Assembly (NCBI GenBank): GCA_020342235.1
Contig: CP073216.1
Span: 248,001 to 312,000, forward strand
From: Saccharomycopsis phalli
Taxonomy: Eukaryota; Ascomycota; Saccharomycetes; Ascoideales; Saccharomycopsidaceae
Length of the DNA: 64,000 nucleotides
Direction: 5' to 3'
How positions within the stretch are numbered: position 1 is the stretch's first letter; each line of letters opens with the position of its first letter. The notes under the pieces were generated by a model. The model ran no database searches and was not told the DNA's origin. It worked only from the letters and a program-made list of their open reading frames with translations. Positions 55,801 to 64,000 of the stretch are shown here, in pieces. The translations under genes and the position numbers were made by a program.

Positions 55801-56938
55801 TGTTGACTACGATATTGAGTTACCAAATGGAGGAAAGATTCACCGAACTATAAAGGCATTGAGTAATATTGCCAGTATCAATATCTTGAATGATTTGAAG
55901 CCAGAAGACAGAAAGAGCGGTACTTATAAGTATTATTTCAAGTCTATTTCGGATTCAATCTACTCAAAACAAGATTTGTTGCAATTGAACAACTTCAAGT
56001 TTACTGTCCAGAGCATTAGTCAAAGTTTGTTACAAGTGCCAAATGGTAGATTTATGCACAAGAATAACTTGGTGCAAATGTGTTCTAACAACTTAAATCA
56101 GTTGAGTAACATAGATCCGTTGGAATTTTCTCTAGAGGGAAGTGCTCCATTTGAGGTACATTTGGAGTTGTACAATGAGAACTACAGTAAGTACCATAAT
56201 ATCGTATTGAAAGATATTGATGGTTCTAAATTGAGTTTAAATAAGAAAATTGTCCCTTACTTGAGTCTGGGTAATCATTTTGTCACTGTCAAGAAAATCA
56301 TAGATGGTAAAGGCTGCAAAAGAGTATTCTCTGGAGGTAGTGATTTAAGCACTATTACTTCTAGAAACGCCGAAGAATTGCTTGAGACACAAACGTTAAT
56401 TTCCATTGCAGACGCCCCAAACATTTCCAAGCTTACTGGCTCGTCGGATCTATGTATTGGTGACACCGTCAATTATAAGATCCAAGGAAATGGGCCATTC
56501 TATGTTAACTACTTGTTCAATGGAGTGAAGGGAAACACCAAGATAAACAATGTTTTTGATTTCAAGAGACAGCTTATTGATCCTGGTAAGCTAGAGATAT
56601 TGTCGCTCACGGATTCTTTTAACTGCAAGGTTGAGCTTAATGAAGAACAAAAGAGGGAGCTAGAGGTTGTGGTTCATGATAAACCTTCGGTGGAAATTAT
56701 TAATCCAAGTTTAGAAAATATTCAAGAAGGCGATGAGGTGAATATAATATTTAAATTCACAGGGACTGGGCCTTTCAATCTTATTTATCGACGATCATTT
56801 AACAATTTTAAGGATTTTGAGATCTACCACGTGAATAATATTGAAGGCAATGAATATACCATAAAGACCAGTTTGCAGGGTTCCTATGATGCTATTGAAG
56901 TGAAAGATTCTTACTGTGAAATCCGCCGACAAATTTAA
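52853..56938 (+). CDS. POM152: nuclear pore membrane protein POM152
   Basis: Membrane-ring nucleoporin. The N-terminus is cytosolic (MVEKKPYLKYRYEKNQHKTF), followed by three hydrophobic segments (AYFTAIFLLIQAFKIQQCLI; FIFIVKFFVIDSGFLWLLPV; VIFLQSITITGFTILLSCNL) and then a ~1200-residue lumenal part of repeated Ig-like domains, each with a D-x-x-C or C-x-G pattern (for example ITDKCLGQIGLNFDLLFSG and VKDSYCMGKINDFVPYN). The total of 1361 residues agrees with S. cerevisiae Pom152 (1337). It is divergent from PRP17. Confidence 0.94.
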   Translation: MVEKKPYLKYRYEKNQHKTFKEPRSLIPSHIIDTGSQKAYFTAIFLLIQAFKIQQCLILKSHGNNGLNNGLDYDLFIFIVKFFVIDSGFLWLLPVFRVPGLTFNPFVIFLQSITITGFTILLSCNLHMFFASIFSSVLQLVHISSHSKQAISREMASSSPGVQVLGSNPDSLKDDLHFKGQKVINIVPKSTSFFNPFHDQYCLDLASSQMTVPVKFNSSNEVSYIEILNIDYNNKTTVLKFKKDKLNKMRVSEKSKANYLRKDLILNGKNNFIDNDIEETLANIDASRISFLEVPIEKPGLYKIHKAIDTKNLPIKVYGSSLIISACPTAQIKNNAPDVAHNCIGDRSKIKISVRGVPPLRVKYTKYVNEISETLESNLLLPDTAINSPLISQATLLDTKSENRFSLNELLRNLDRSTIDKFTTWADSYDIDINLDSMMKAPGDFSYKLEEVEDGFGNIINLSRIHEQNYRFKHQNKYETLEDYLKSQHLYLSYTVYESPKLKLVDKLSNKPLMEGQTRHLKLIINENEHNEIQNQRLLEKFQPILATISFVSESGKKLSSEFEFNSKNDFKFIAKDPGSYNLESVIVSQCPGVIDDSNNKIDIYQAFKPLMSIISNSSITDKCLGQIGLNFDLLFSGLPPFEIKALSFKVENGKRNLIDTKRIRVPLSNRFQYDYEPKGEGSYEIQFHSLKDSVYTNFIELTPSDNYKFSTTLRAKPGAHFLDVSDSRETVVKKLCLGSESEILPVKLSGDAPYEITYEIMEKKTKRRKAYNSKAITGSLYDLKLPIFQTGGTYIVDLTSVKDKSGCVVVLKDQKMSIDVLQQLPTAEFEDSPDSQMTTVNGQKINQISIKEGSSAKIPVKLVGEKNVHVNYKVIDNEGNVIRDSYMSSFTNHHNKPKFNGYIYAETAGTYYLTGVKDSYCMGKINDFVPYNVSYFPKPQIIIKEGPTITKIKPNAFQKDGLCLNEELNTIDLEFKGKAPFLVDYDIELPNGGKIHRTIKALSNIASINILNDLKPEDRKSGTYKYYFKSISDSIYSKQDLLQLNNFKFTVQSISQSLLQVPNGRFMHKNNLVQMCSNNLNQLSNIDPLEFSLEGSAPFEVHLELYNENYSKYHNIVLKDIDGSKLSLNKKIVPYLSLGNHFVTVKKIIDGKGCKRVFSGGSDLSTITSRNAEELLETQTLISIADAPNISKLTGSSDLCIGDTVNYKIQGNGPFYVNYLFNGVKGNTKINNVFDFKRQLIDPGKLEILSLTDSFNCKVELNEEQKRELEVVVHDKPSVEIINPSLENIQEGDEVNIIFKFTGTGPFNLIYRRSFNNFKDFEIYHVNNIEGNEYTIKTSLQGSYDAIEVKDSYCEIRRQI

Positions 56939-57111
56939 CACTTCTATTTGTCAATGTTTATTTAAAAAAACCGGTGTATGGTTAAGAGATTTTTCCATGT
57001 ATTTAATCAATATATAATAATTTGTACAAGGTAATTATATCACGTGTCAATCCTCGCGATTTTGTTTTTTTTGTTCAACCACGAGTAAGTGAAACAGTAT
57101 ATTCCAGCACA

Positions 57112-58721
57112 ATGGCGCCAAAACTCAACGCAGAAAGCTTGAAGGAATCCTTAAAGCGGATATACAGTGTGTTATATGAGTATGTTGTTTGTGTTAATTT
57201 TTTTTTGGTTAATTTTCGTGGTTATTTACTAACTTAATTAGAGGCGATAAGAAGACGGGAGTACTAAAGTGTCAGTTTCCAAAGAGTATTATCAAAACGA
57301 ATCCCGAGGAAATTGTTGGTGCATATTTTGATATTGTCGAGAAGACGGAAGACAATAAGGACTTGGAGGTGCCAACAATTAGTATTGAAGAACGGTATGA
57401 CGCGAAATATTATAACTCCATATACCTGTTATTCCATGATATAAAATTGGCGTCAGTTGTCTTGATTACCAATTCACGGTTAGGATCAGAGGAATATTTG
57501 AATATTGACCATTTTTACAAGTTTGCTACTGAATTAATTTTACAGGAAGCCGGCCGATTACATTTGAACCTCAAGGAATTTCAGCAAATCACTGTCAAGG
57601 CGGAGAAGGCAGAAGATGATGATAGCAGCGACTTTGAAAATAGCGTTGTGCAGGATTTTTCCAAAATTTCGACGAGTTTCCGAGTTGCAAACGGAGAGTC
57701 GTTTTTCATTCTAACTGGGCAGAATAACTCGTTGCCGTTGTTCAGTTCCTTGAACCAGAAGTCTGAATTGGATGGAAGGGAATACGCACTTCCAGAGTCG
57801 GTTAAAAGTGTGAAGGTATTACCACATACCACGTCAGTCTCAGGTACGAATCTTTCGTTTCTTTCGCCTAATCCGCCAAAAGTTCCGGCGCCGGATATTC
57901 CACCTACTGAAATTACGCGACATCTATTTCATCCAAATTGGATTTCATTACCAAGTATTCCATGGCTTGATTTCAAGAGCAGTCACACGTTTATCCCGTT
58001 GATTGATGAAACTATCAGTGTAATAGGTTCCAAAACCAAAGGTAAGATCTATTTTGAGCAAGTGGGACTCAAGAAGTTGAGTGAGTTGAGAGACGAATAT
58101 TACAGCAAGGCAAAGGAGGCGCATGAAGAGGAAGATAATGCAGTAATAGTGACTGATGACAAAGGCAAGCATGAAGAAGAGGCTAAGGAAGAGGCCAAGG
58201 AAGAGGCCAAAGAAGAGGCCGAAGAGGAGGTCAAACAGGGTGACAATATAGAAGGATTCAAGCCAGGAACGTTGAGCATCAATCTCCAGAACTTGTATAA
58301 CTGGAGACCTAATAATAAGGTGGAGGCTGATGAGTTTGAGGCGTTTGAAAAGGGAGACGAGCAACGCTACATTAACAAATTATTGATTGATTTGAATAAG
58401 CTACGGTCAGAAAGATATCTTGTTGGGAAGGACAAGTCCAAGGTAATTAAGCCTACTAACAAAGAGGTCAGGCTATACAATAAAATCCGGCGTGCCTTGA
58501 CCGGCATCGTGATGAAGCTAGAACCAGCAGGGTTGGTGGATAACTCGGGCACTGTAAACCTCCTGAAGGATGGTGGCTTGCGATTTTCAAAGGATATACC
58601 TGCGCTTGCAACCAATTACTCTGGTACTTTGTCTGCGCCACTCCCTGTACAATACAATGGCAGAACCAATCAGAGGGTTCAGGGATTGCCTTTGCACCGG
58701 ACCTATAAGAAGAGAAAGTAG
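57112..58721 (+). CDS. RSC58: RSC chromatin-remodelling subunit RSC58, spliced (57112..57179 and 57242..58721)
   Basis: Exon 1 encodes MAPKLNAESLKESLKRIYSV; a 62-nt intron (GTATGT donor at 57180, TACTAAC, TTAG ending at 57241) joins it to GDKKTGVLKCQFPKSIIKTN. The 515-residue product has the N-terminal bromodomain-like region of Rsc58 (NSIYLLFHDIKLASVVLITN, DHFYKFATELILQEAGRL), a central PNWISLPSIPWLDF segment, and a C-terminal basic domain. A coding 12-bp tandem encodes EEAKEEAKEEAK near residue 330. It is a component of the essential RSC complex. The assignment rests on N-terminal similarity to yeast Rsc58, and the rest diverges. Confidence 0.82.
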
Positions 58722-58762
58722 GCCATATGTAATTTAATATAAACACAATAAGTACCAGTAGG

Positions 58763-59623
58763 CTACGTCACCACCTCCAAGTTTTTTCTCCGCTCGCTGT
58801 CTGCCTTTTCCTTAATTGACGCGTAACTCTTGACTCTGAGTTCCATTAATGGGTCGGGAACTAGCGTTGCCTTTGTCAACGAGGCACTGCATCCTGGAAT
58901 CGGGCAATTGTGCCGGCTGTCCAAATACTGCGTAATCAGTTCCTTGGAGAATGTATGGCCGCAACGTGTCGACGTCACGGGATTCACAAACTCCACTCTG
59001 GACAATGGACAGACCAACTCAATGGTTCCGCCTTCAACCTCGACTTCGTCGTTATCGTCCTGGTGGTCCGCTAAGTAGTCTGGTATTGGTGCCAATGGAT
59101 TTTTCACAATAAACAAACGTCGCTGGAGGTCCTTGACCGTCGGTGACGAGGTGGTGGTGGGCAGATTTTCAATCTCAGAGTCAAGCAAATCAACCAAGCT
59201 TTTCGGAGGACTGCTCATGTTCTGATAAAGCGCCAAGTTTTGATACGACAATTCCGCTTCATCAGAATACCTCTGTTTGGCGATCCGCTTTGTTGTGGCA
59301 ATAGCCTTGTCTAACCGGTCAGACTTGTCTCCCAAGGAAGACAAGCTCTTCAAGGCGGCCAAGACACTGTCGCCGATTTCCAGATCAGGCGGTATCCCAG
59401 GAACACCATCGCCAACTAAATATAAATCAGCAGCCTTCACCAACTCTGCCTCCAAATCGCGTATAATTCCTTGATTACTTGGGGCTTCAAGCTTGGTCAA
59501 TGCAATGTTTGTAGATCGGTCAATGGGAAAAACTGAGGGGAGTGCAAATGCAGCATTGGCGTCTATTATCGACTTAACATCATCACTGGTTAGCGGATCC
59601 TCGTCTGAAGGCACACCAGTCAT
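58763..59623 (-). CDS. NSE2: SUMO E3 ligase of the Smc5/6 complex
   Basis: Mms21/Nse2. The C-terminal SP-RING is clear: ELVCPLSRVEFVNPVTSTRC, GHTFSKELITQYL and CPIPGCSASL, with the Cys/His spacing of SIZ/PIAS E3 ligases but no zinc ligand in the second loop, as usual. The N-terminal ~150 residues are helical and bind Smc5. It acts in DNA repair and in SUMOylation of Smc5 and Ku. The stop lies 41 bp from the convergent RSC58 stop. Confidence 0.93.
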   Translation of the reverse strand: MTGVPSDEDPLTSDDVKSIIDANAAFALPSVFPIDRSTNIALTKLEAPSNQGIIRDLEAELVKAADLYLVGDGVPGIPPDLEIGDSVLAALKSLSSLGDKSDRLDKAIATTKRIAKQRYSDEAELSYQNLALYQNMSSPPKSLVDLLDSEIENLPTTTSSPTVKDLQRRLFIVKNPLAPIPDYLADHQDDNDEVEVEGGTIELVCPLSRVEFVNPVTSTRCGHTFSKELITQYLDSRHNCPIPGCSASLTKATLVPDPLMELRVKSYASIKEKADSERRKNLEVVT

Positions 59624-60607
59624 GATTTACCCGGTACCTTGGTATAGGAAATTCATGGCTAGACCGGAGGCCGGGTGACTGTGTTTTCCCCTCTTGTTTC
59701 AGCAAGGTTGACATGTATCCATCAAGTTGGTCTTCGTATTGTGAATCGCATCGCCTTGGTTAGGTACTTGCAAGTTGTTTTAAAAGCTACGTCATACCAA
59801 AGCCAGCAATTCACATGCAGATGAATGGAACTGCCATGCGGTAATACAAAATGATAAGATAAAAATATCAACATACCATTGATAAGGCTAATCGACTATT
59901 TCTGGGCGCTGTTTTAGATGTACCAAGGCATGTGTACATAATTAGCTTGGCCAACTGCTTGACTTCACCACAAGGGTCCTTTTGGGTTCCACTTCTATTC
60001 TGAGCAGAAAAGCAACGAGTACCTGGTTATGTGCCCGCGGTCCATCGTACGGCTCCAATAAGTGGAGTACAGGTAGCAACTGGAGAGTGCTTACAACTGG
60101 ATTACCCCAAGTTTCGGCGAAAAGGGATGTAATTGAATTTGGAAATACAGGTCAAATTAAGTTGATGACATGTAGACACTACCTGACTCAACACGCAGTT
60201 TGAGCTTGTAAGCCAACCTCTATATCACATTATCAGTCGCTCTCCTTCGTCTGCAACATGCCTAAATTGCCCTTATCTTCAACCCAAAGCATTTTGCCAA
60301 GACCTGATTATGTAAATTTAGTGCCTCGCGGATCAGTCTGCAACCGGAAATAATCGAACAAGCGCCAATTGTACTCCACAATCACACGAGCTAATACACA
60401 TCGGTAACGGTGGTCATTGTTTTGCGTTTCGTGGCAGGTAAAGTTCTCTCAGGTGAGCAACTTGATATACAACATGGGGTCCTTGACCGCATGAAACCTG
60501 CATGACTGCAAACGGATACGCATGTCTGGTACATTTTCATAGCCAATGGCTAATCCTTATATATAGTGAAATTGCTGGAAAAATTTTACTATAATTTTAA
60601 CTTGCAA
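59624..60607. other. long upstream region of the DIP5-type permease
   Basis: About 980 bp without a supported gene. It holds the GATA cluster listed separately. An open frame at 59982-60203 has no recognisable feature. Confidence 0.5.
59853..59886 (+). promoter_or_regulatory. GATA-factor site cluster
   Basis: GATAAG at 59853-59858, overlapping GATAA at 59858-59862, and GATAAG at 59881-59886. Two more lie nearer the gene on the other strand (60228-60233 and 60272-60277). These fit Gln3/Gat1-type nitrogen control of an amino acid permease. The distance to the start (720-755 bp) is large for the first group. Confidence 0.45.
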
Positions 60608-62305
60608 ATGAATACTAGCTTTGCTCCGGAATCCCGGTCCTCTGACGGGTCGGACTTGGAAAAGAATCAAGCCAAGGAATTCGTCAACCTTGCCGACGAT
60701 ATCCGTGTGGAAGAAGGTAGAAGATTAAACAGAGACTTAAAGGCTCGTCATGTTTCCATGATTGCCATCGGTGGCTCCTTGGGTACTGGACTTTTGATTG
60801 GTACGGGTTCTGCCTTGGCAAATGGTGGTCCAGGTTCGGTTTTTATCTGTTACACTGTGGTTGGACTTGTGGTGTTTGTTGTTATGAGTTCTTTGGGTGA
60901 AATGGCTACTTATATTCCTCTTCCAGATGGTTTCTCCGGTTATGCTTCCAGATTTTGTGATGATGCTCTTGGGTTTGCTGTGGGCTACAGTTATCTCTTC
61001 AAGTACTTGGTGATTACCCCAAACCAGTTGACTGCAGGTGCACTTGTGATTCAGTATTGGGTCAGTCGAGACAAGGTCAATCCCGGTGTTTGGATAACGG
61101 TGTTGTTAGTTATTATCACTTTTATTAATTACTTTGGCGTCAAGTTTTTTGGTGAATTCGAATTCTGGTTATCTTCCTTCAAGGTGATAACCGTCTTGGG
61201 ATTAATCATTTTGCTCTTTGTCTTGATGTTGGGTGGTGGCCCAACTCATGACCGAACCGGTTTCAGATACTGGGAAACTCCAGGTTCCTTTGCTGAATAC
61301 AAGACTATCAAAGGTGCAACAGGTCGTTTTGTTGCCTTTGTTTCGGTGTTTGTCAACGCGGTGTTTGCCTATTTGGGTACCGAGCTTGTGGGTGTGGTGG
61401 TCGGTGAGGCTAAAAACCCAAGAAAAAATATCCCACGGGCCATTAAACTTACCTTCTACCGAATTGCCATCTTCTATTGTGTCTCTGTCTTGTTGCTCGG
61501 ATGTTGTCTTGCTTACAACGACAAGAAGTTGGCGGCAGCCGGTAAGGCAGCGACTTCCGCCAGTGCTTCTCCATTTGTGGTGGCCATTCAAAATGCCAAG
61601 ATCAAGGCATTGCCAGATATTCTTAACGTCTGTATCTTGTTATTTGTCTTCTCTGCTTCCAACTCGGATCTTTACATTGCTTCTAGAACTTTGTATGGTT
61701 TGGCCATCAACAGAAAGGCACCACTCATCTTCTCCAAGACTAACAAGAGAGGTGTTCCATACGTGGCATTGGCATTTTCGTTCCTCTTTTGTTTGTTGGC
61801 TTACATGAACGTTGCAAAAAATTCCACTGAAGTGTTTGGCTATTTTGTCAACGTTGTCTCTGTCTTTGGTTTGTTGACTTGGATTTCTATCTTGGTTACA
61901 CACATATTTTTCATGAGAGCTTTGAAAGCACAAGGTATTGACAGAAAGAAAGACTTGGTTTATCACGCCCCTTGGCAACCATGGGCTGGCTATATTTCCT
62001 TGTTCTTGTGCATCTTAATCTGTATTGTCAAGAATTTCACCGTGTTTCTCTTTAAGTTTGACTACAAGAGCTTTATCACTGGATATATTGGAATTCCAGT
62101 GTACTTGATTTCTATTTTTGGATACAAGTTCATTATGAAGTCTAAGATGGTCAAGCCAGAGGAGGCAGACTTGTACTCTTACAAGGACATTATTGATGCC
62201 GAAGAGGAAGAGTGTAAGAGAGAAGAAGCGGAATTGATGGCACTCAGAGGAGATCAAAAGGGAGTTAGATGGTTCTACGATAAATGTTTGGGATGGATAT
62301 TCTAA
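60608..62305 (+). CDS. DIP5: dicarboxylic amino acid permease, DIP5 type
   Basis: Twelve-helix amino acid-polyamine permease of the YAT family. MIAIGGSLGTGLLIGTGSAL is the first-helix signature and SSLGEMATYIPLPDGFSGYA is typical of fungal permeases. VTPNQLTAGALVIQYW and THDRTGFRYWETPGSF are characteristic of the Dip5/Agp branch that carries glutamate and aspartate. The start at 60608 (MNTSFAPESRSSDGSDLEKN) is the usual hydrophilic N-terminus. The C-terminus has an EEEECKREEAEL tail. Substrate assignment is by family. Confidence 0.87.
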   Translation: MNTSFAPESRSSDGSDLEKNQAKEFVNLADDIRVEEGRRLNRDLKARHVSMIAIGGSLGTGLLIGTGSALANGGPGSVFICYTVVGLVVFVVMSSLGEMATYIPLPDGFSGYASRFCDDALGFAVGYSYLFKYLVITPNQLTAGALVIQYWVSRDKVNPGVWITVLLVIITFINYFGVKFFGEFEFWLSSFKVITVLGLIILLFVLMLGGGPTHDRTGFRYWETPGSFAEYKTIKGATGRFVAFVSVFVNAVFAYLGTELVGVVVGEAKNPRKNIPRAIKLTFYRIAIFYCVSVLLLGCCLAYNDKKLAAAGKAATSASASPFVVAIQNAKIKALPDILNVCILLFVFSASNSDLYIASRTLYGLAINRKAPLIFSKTNKRGVPYVALAFSFLFCLLAYMNVAKNSTEVFGYFVNVVSVFGLLTWISILVTHIFFMRALKAQGIDRKKDLVYHAPWQPWAGYISLFLCILICIVKNFTVFLFKFDYKSFITGYIGIPVYLISIFGYKFIMKSKMVKPEEADLYSYKDIIDAEEEECKREEAELMALRGDQKGVRWFYDKCLGWIF

Positions 62306-62484
62306 TTTTTAATGAATATTACTGGAATATGTGAATTCAGTGATTTGAATGCTTTTTTATACTTTTTTTAAGACTTTGTTTGTATTTTAAGTTTGTCCTT
62401 GTGGCTATGTAATTTGTGTTTATGCACCAGCATATTACTCAAATTATCTATTATACAATTAATAAATTAGAAATTATTTTAGTA

Positions 62485-64000
62485 ATGAATCTAGCTTTGA
62501 TCCTAAGCATTTGCTTGGTGTCCGTTGCTAATTCTGACAGCATTGAAACCACGGCAATTGCAGCCCAAACCTTCAACTACTCTGAAGTGACAAAGGATCA
62601 AAGCGTACCGGAATTCAATAATATTATACAGAAATGGGAAAATAATTTGGAAACACTCAAAGAAATAGACACCGGTGAAAAGGAAGGTGTCGCCTTGCTT
62701 AATAGGCGTGGTGATGATTGTCTTCCTCAAGATCCCGAAAGTCTATTAAAAGTTGAAAATAAAAATTACAATGAAATCACGGTTAACTTCTTCAACGATA
62801 CTGATTCTGAGCTATCCGGTGCTTTATTTTGGAAAAGGGAGAATACCGAAGAAAAATATTTAGAGGAAAGCACTAGTGTAGATAGTAAAGAGGCAGATAA
62901 GAGTAATAATGCTGAAATAATCAATAAAGACATATTTGTGGACAGTAATGGTACCAGTAGAAGTCTTAGAGAGCAAGAAGTTGATGTGCAAACTAACCAT
63001 GAAGAAATGTTGCAGAGTGAGCTACAACATGGATATTTAAATTCAGGCACTAGAAAGCAGCCAAAAACTAAGAAAGAGAAAGAGAATGAAGCTGCAATGG
63101 CAGCAGAAAAAATATTAGAAAAGGCCAAAAAGAAAAGTACTTCATTGAACTCGTTAAAGGGTCCTCTCAAGTCAGGAATCAAAATTATAAATGGCCAACC
63201 TACAAGACCAATGAATGGCAAGAAAAGCGAGAAGATCAAAAAGACAACAAAGATTTTTCAATCAGTTGTACCTGATGAAATCAAGCAATATCTATTGACC
63301 GATAATTACAATTTTGTTCCTGGCATGCAAAACTTTTCAGAAGTTAGCAAGGCAGACTGGAAATCGTTTATATACTATGACAGTAAAGACGACTGTACCG
63401 ACTGGGAGGATTATGACAAACACGACCAGTATGAGGAAGACTGTGACAAGATTGATAAAATTAAAGAATTTATACATGATTTAATGAAAGAGTTACACAG
63501 AGAAAAAAGAGAGGCTATTATGGAAATTGTTAATATTCTATGCCACATTAACGAAGGGAAGCACAAGGGTATTCACTTCTTATTGAAATTGGTGATGATC
63601 TTGGGAGAAGAAGGAATGCTCGTTTTAAAGGCTCTTATTGTGTTGATGCACCGATTGATTGAAGCAGGGTTAGATGGCATCAAAATGGTTCTCTTTGCAA
63701 TAATTGAAATCGAGGATGCGGTGTTGCAGCAATTTGAAGATGATTGTGAATGTAAGTGTGATTGCCCCAAAAAAAGAGGTGCCATATTGAGCCATCTTCA
63801 AATGATATTTTTTCGCCCCCAAGCGCAGACTGTTTGGAAGTCAGAAGAGTTGGTTCGTCATTTGAAGGAGCTATTTTTCATTGAAGAAAACAACGGTGAC
63901 TGTTGGTGTGACTGTTTTTGTGACGACAGGAAAAACCAGTTGTTTCATGCCTACAACATTAATGAAGTGGACTTGTCCGCTAGTCCATACATGGTTGATG
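62485..64000 (+). CDS. secreted cysteine-rich protein precursor, 3' end beyond the window
   Basis: The frame opens at 62485 and runs to the right edge without a stop (505 codons so far), so no terminated reading frame covers it. It begins with a signal peptide (MNLALILSICLVSVANS). Dibasic sites occur at residues 74-75 (NRRG), 117-118 (WKRE) and 430-431 (KKRG), as in Kex2-processed precursors. A Lys/Glu-rich linker precedes an acidic region (DDCTDWEDYDKHDQYEEDC), an amphipathic helical stretch (about 363-415) and two clusters with identical spacing, C-x-C-x-C-x-C at residues 421-427 and 473-479 (CECKCDC and CWCDCFC). I do not recognise the family; metal binding or a disulfide-rich structure are both possible. 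Confidence 0.72.
   Translation, partial: MNLALILSICLVSVANSDSIETTAIAAQTFNYSEVTKDQSVPEFNNIIQKWENNLETLKEIDTGEKEGVALLNRRGDDCLPQDPESLLKVENKNYNEITVNFFNDTDSELSGALFWKRENTEEKYLEESTSVDSKEADKSNNAEIINKDIFVDSNGTSRSLREQEVDVQTNHEEMLQSELQHGYLNSGTRKQPKTKKEKENEAAMAAEKILEKAKKKSTSLNSLKGPLKSGIKIINGQPTRPMNGKKSEKIKKTTKIFQSVVPDEIKQYLLTDNYNFVPGMQNFSEVSKADWKSFIYYDSKDDCTDWEDYDKHDQYEEDCDKIDKIKEFIHDLMKELHREKREAIMEIVNILCHINEGKHKGIHFLLKLVMILGEEGMLVLKALIVLMHRLIEAGLDGIKMVLFAIIEIEDAVLQQFEDDCECKCDCPKKRGAILSHLQMIFFRPQAQTVWKSEELVRHLKELFFIEENNGDCWCDCFCDDRKNQLFHAYNINEVDLSASPYMVD

Noticed and set aside
59982-60203. 73-codon open frame in the permease promoter
   Set aside because: No signal, domain or splice evidence, and composition like random intergenic sequence.

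Overview
This window is nuclear chromosome sequence from a budding yeast, most likely of the CTG-Ser clade (Debaryomycetaceae/Metschnikowiaceae). The genes are single-copy Saccharomycotina genes packed tightly on both strands, with few and short introns near the 5' ends of genes (branch motifs of the CTAAC/CTGAC type). CTG codons are rare. At two informative WD40 positions (PWP1 and PRP17) a CTG codon falls where the fold wants Ser or Thr, which points to CTG being read as serine. Given protein translations that show Leu for CTG should be read with that in mind.

Layout: 0-9 kb holds the tail of an MFS transporter, glyoxalase II (GLO2), an F-box protein, valyl-tRNA synthetase (VAS1, with an unannotated spliced mitochondrial leader exon), a small secreted orphan with a Kex2 site, and CUE5. 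9-21 kb holds a large probable mitochondrial RNA-binding protein, COQ9, prefoldin YKE2, mitoribosomal mS38, MHF2, a GRGGxGN-repeat protein, NMT1, PWP1, FAP7 and CDC36/NOT2. 21-33 kb holds a DHDPS-family aldolase, a SET-domain methyltransferase, a Dal5-type transporter, MAK21, a derlin, an ATG37-like acyl-CoA-binding protein and a subtilisin-like protease. 32.8-34.9 kb is a gene desert with a solo LTR and, directly beside it, a SINE-like retroposon. 34.9-49 kb holds YAP1/CAP1, ERG6, AMS1, HMO1, a mitochondrial aldehyde dehydrogenase, MSW1, UBC4 and COX10. 49-64 kb holds SEM1, RPT5, PRP17, POM152, RSC58, NSE2/MMS21, a DIP5-type permease and a partial secreted cysteine-rich protein that runs off the right edge.

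Most genes are unrelated housekeeping genes. Local functional links are: SEM1 and RPT5 (both 26S proteasome regulatory particle) side by side; PWP1, FAP7 and MAK21 (ribosome biogenesis), two of which have A/T tracts upstream; and the aldolase with the nearby transporter, which could form a small catabolic group. Several promoters carry recognisable sites: two Upc2-type sterol elements before ERG6, a Yap1 element before YAP1 itself, a Gal4-type CGG-N11-CCG palindrome before the aldolase, and a GATA cluster before the permease.

The most notable items are the tRNA-like, A/T-tailed 311-bp insertion flanked by perfect 12-bp direct repeats (a SINE in a budding yeast); the hidden spliced exon giving VAS1 a mitochondrial presequence; two minisatellites that start inside the last codons of RPT5 and MSW1; and the open secreted protein with two CxCxCxC clusters.
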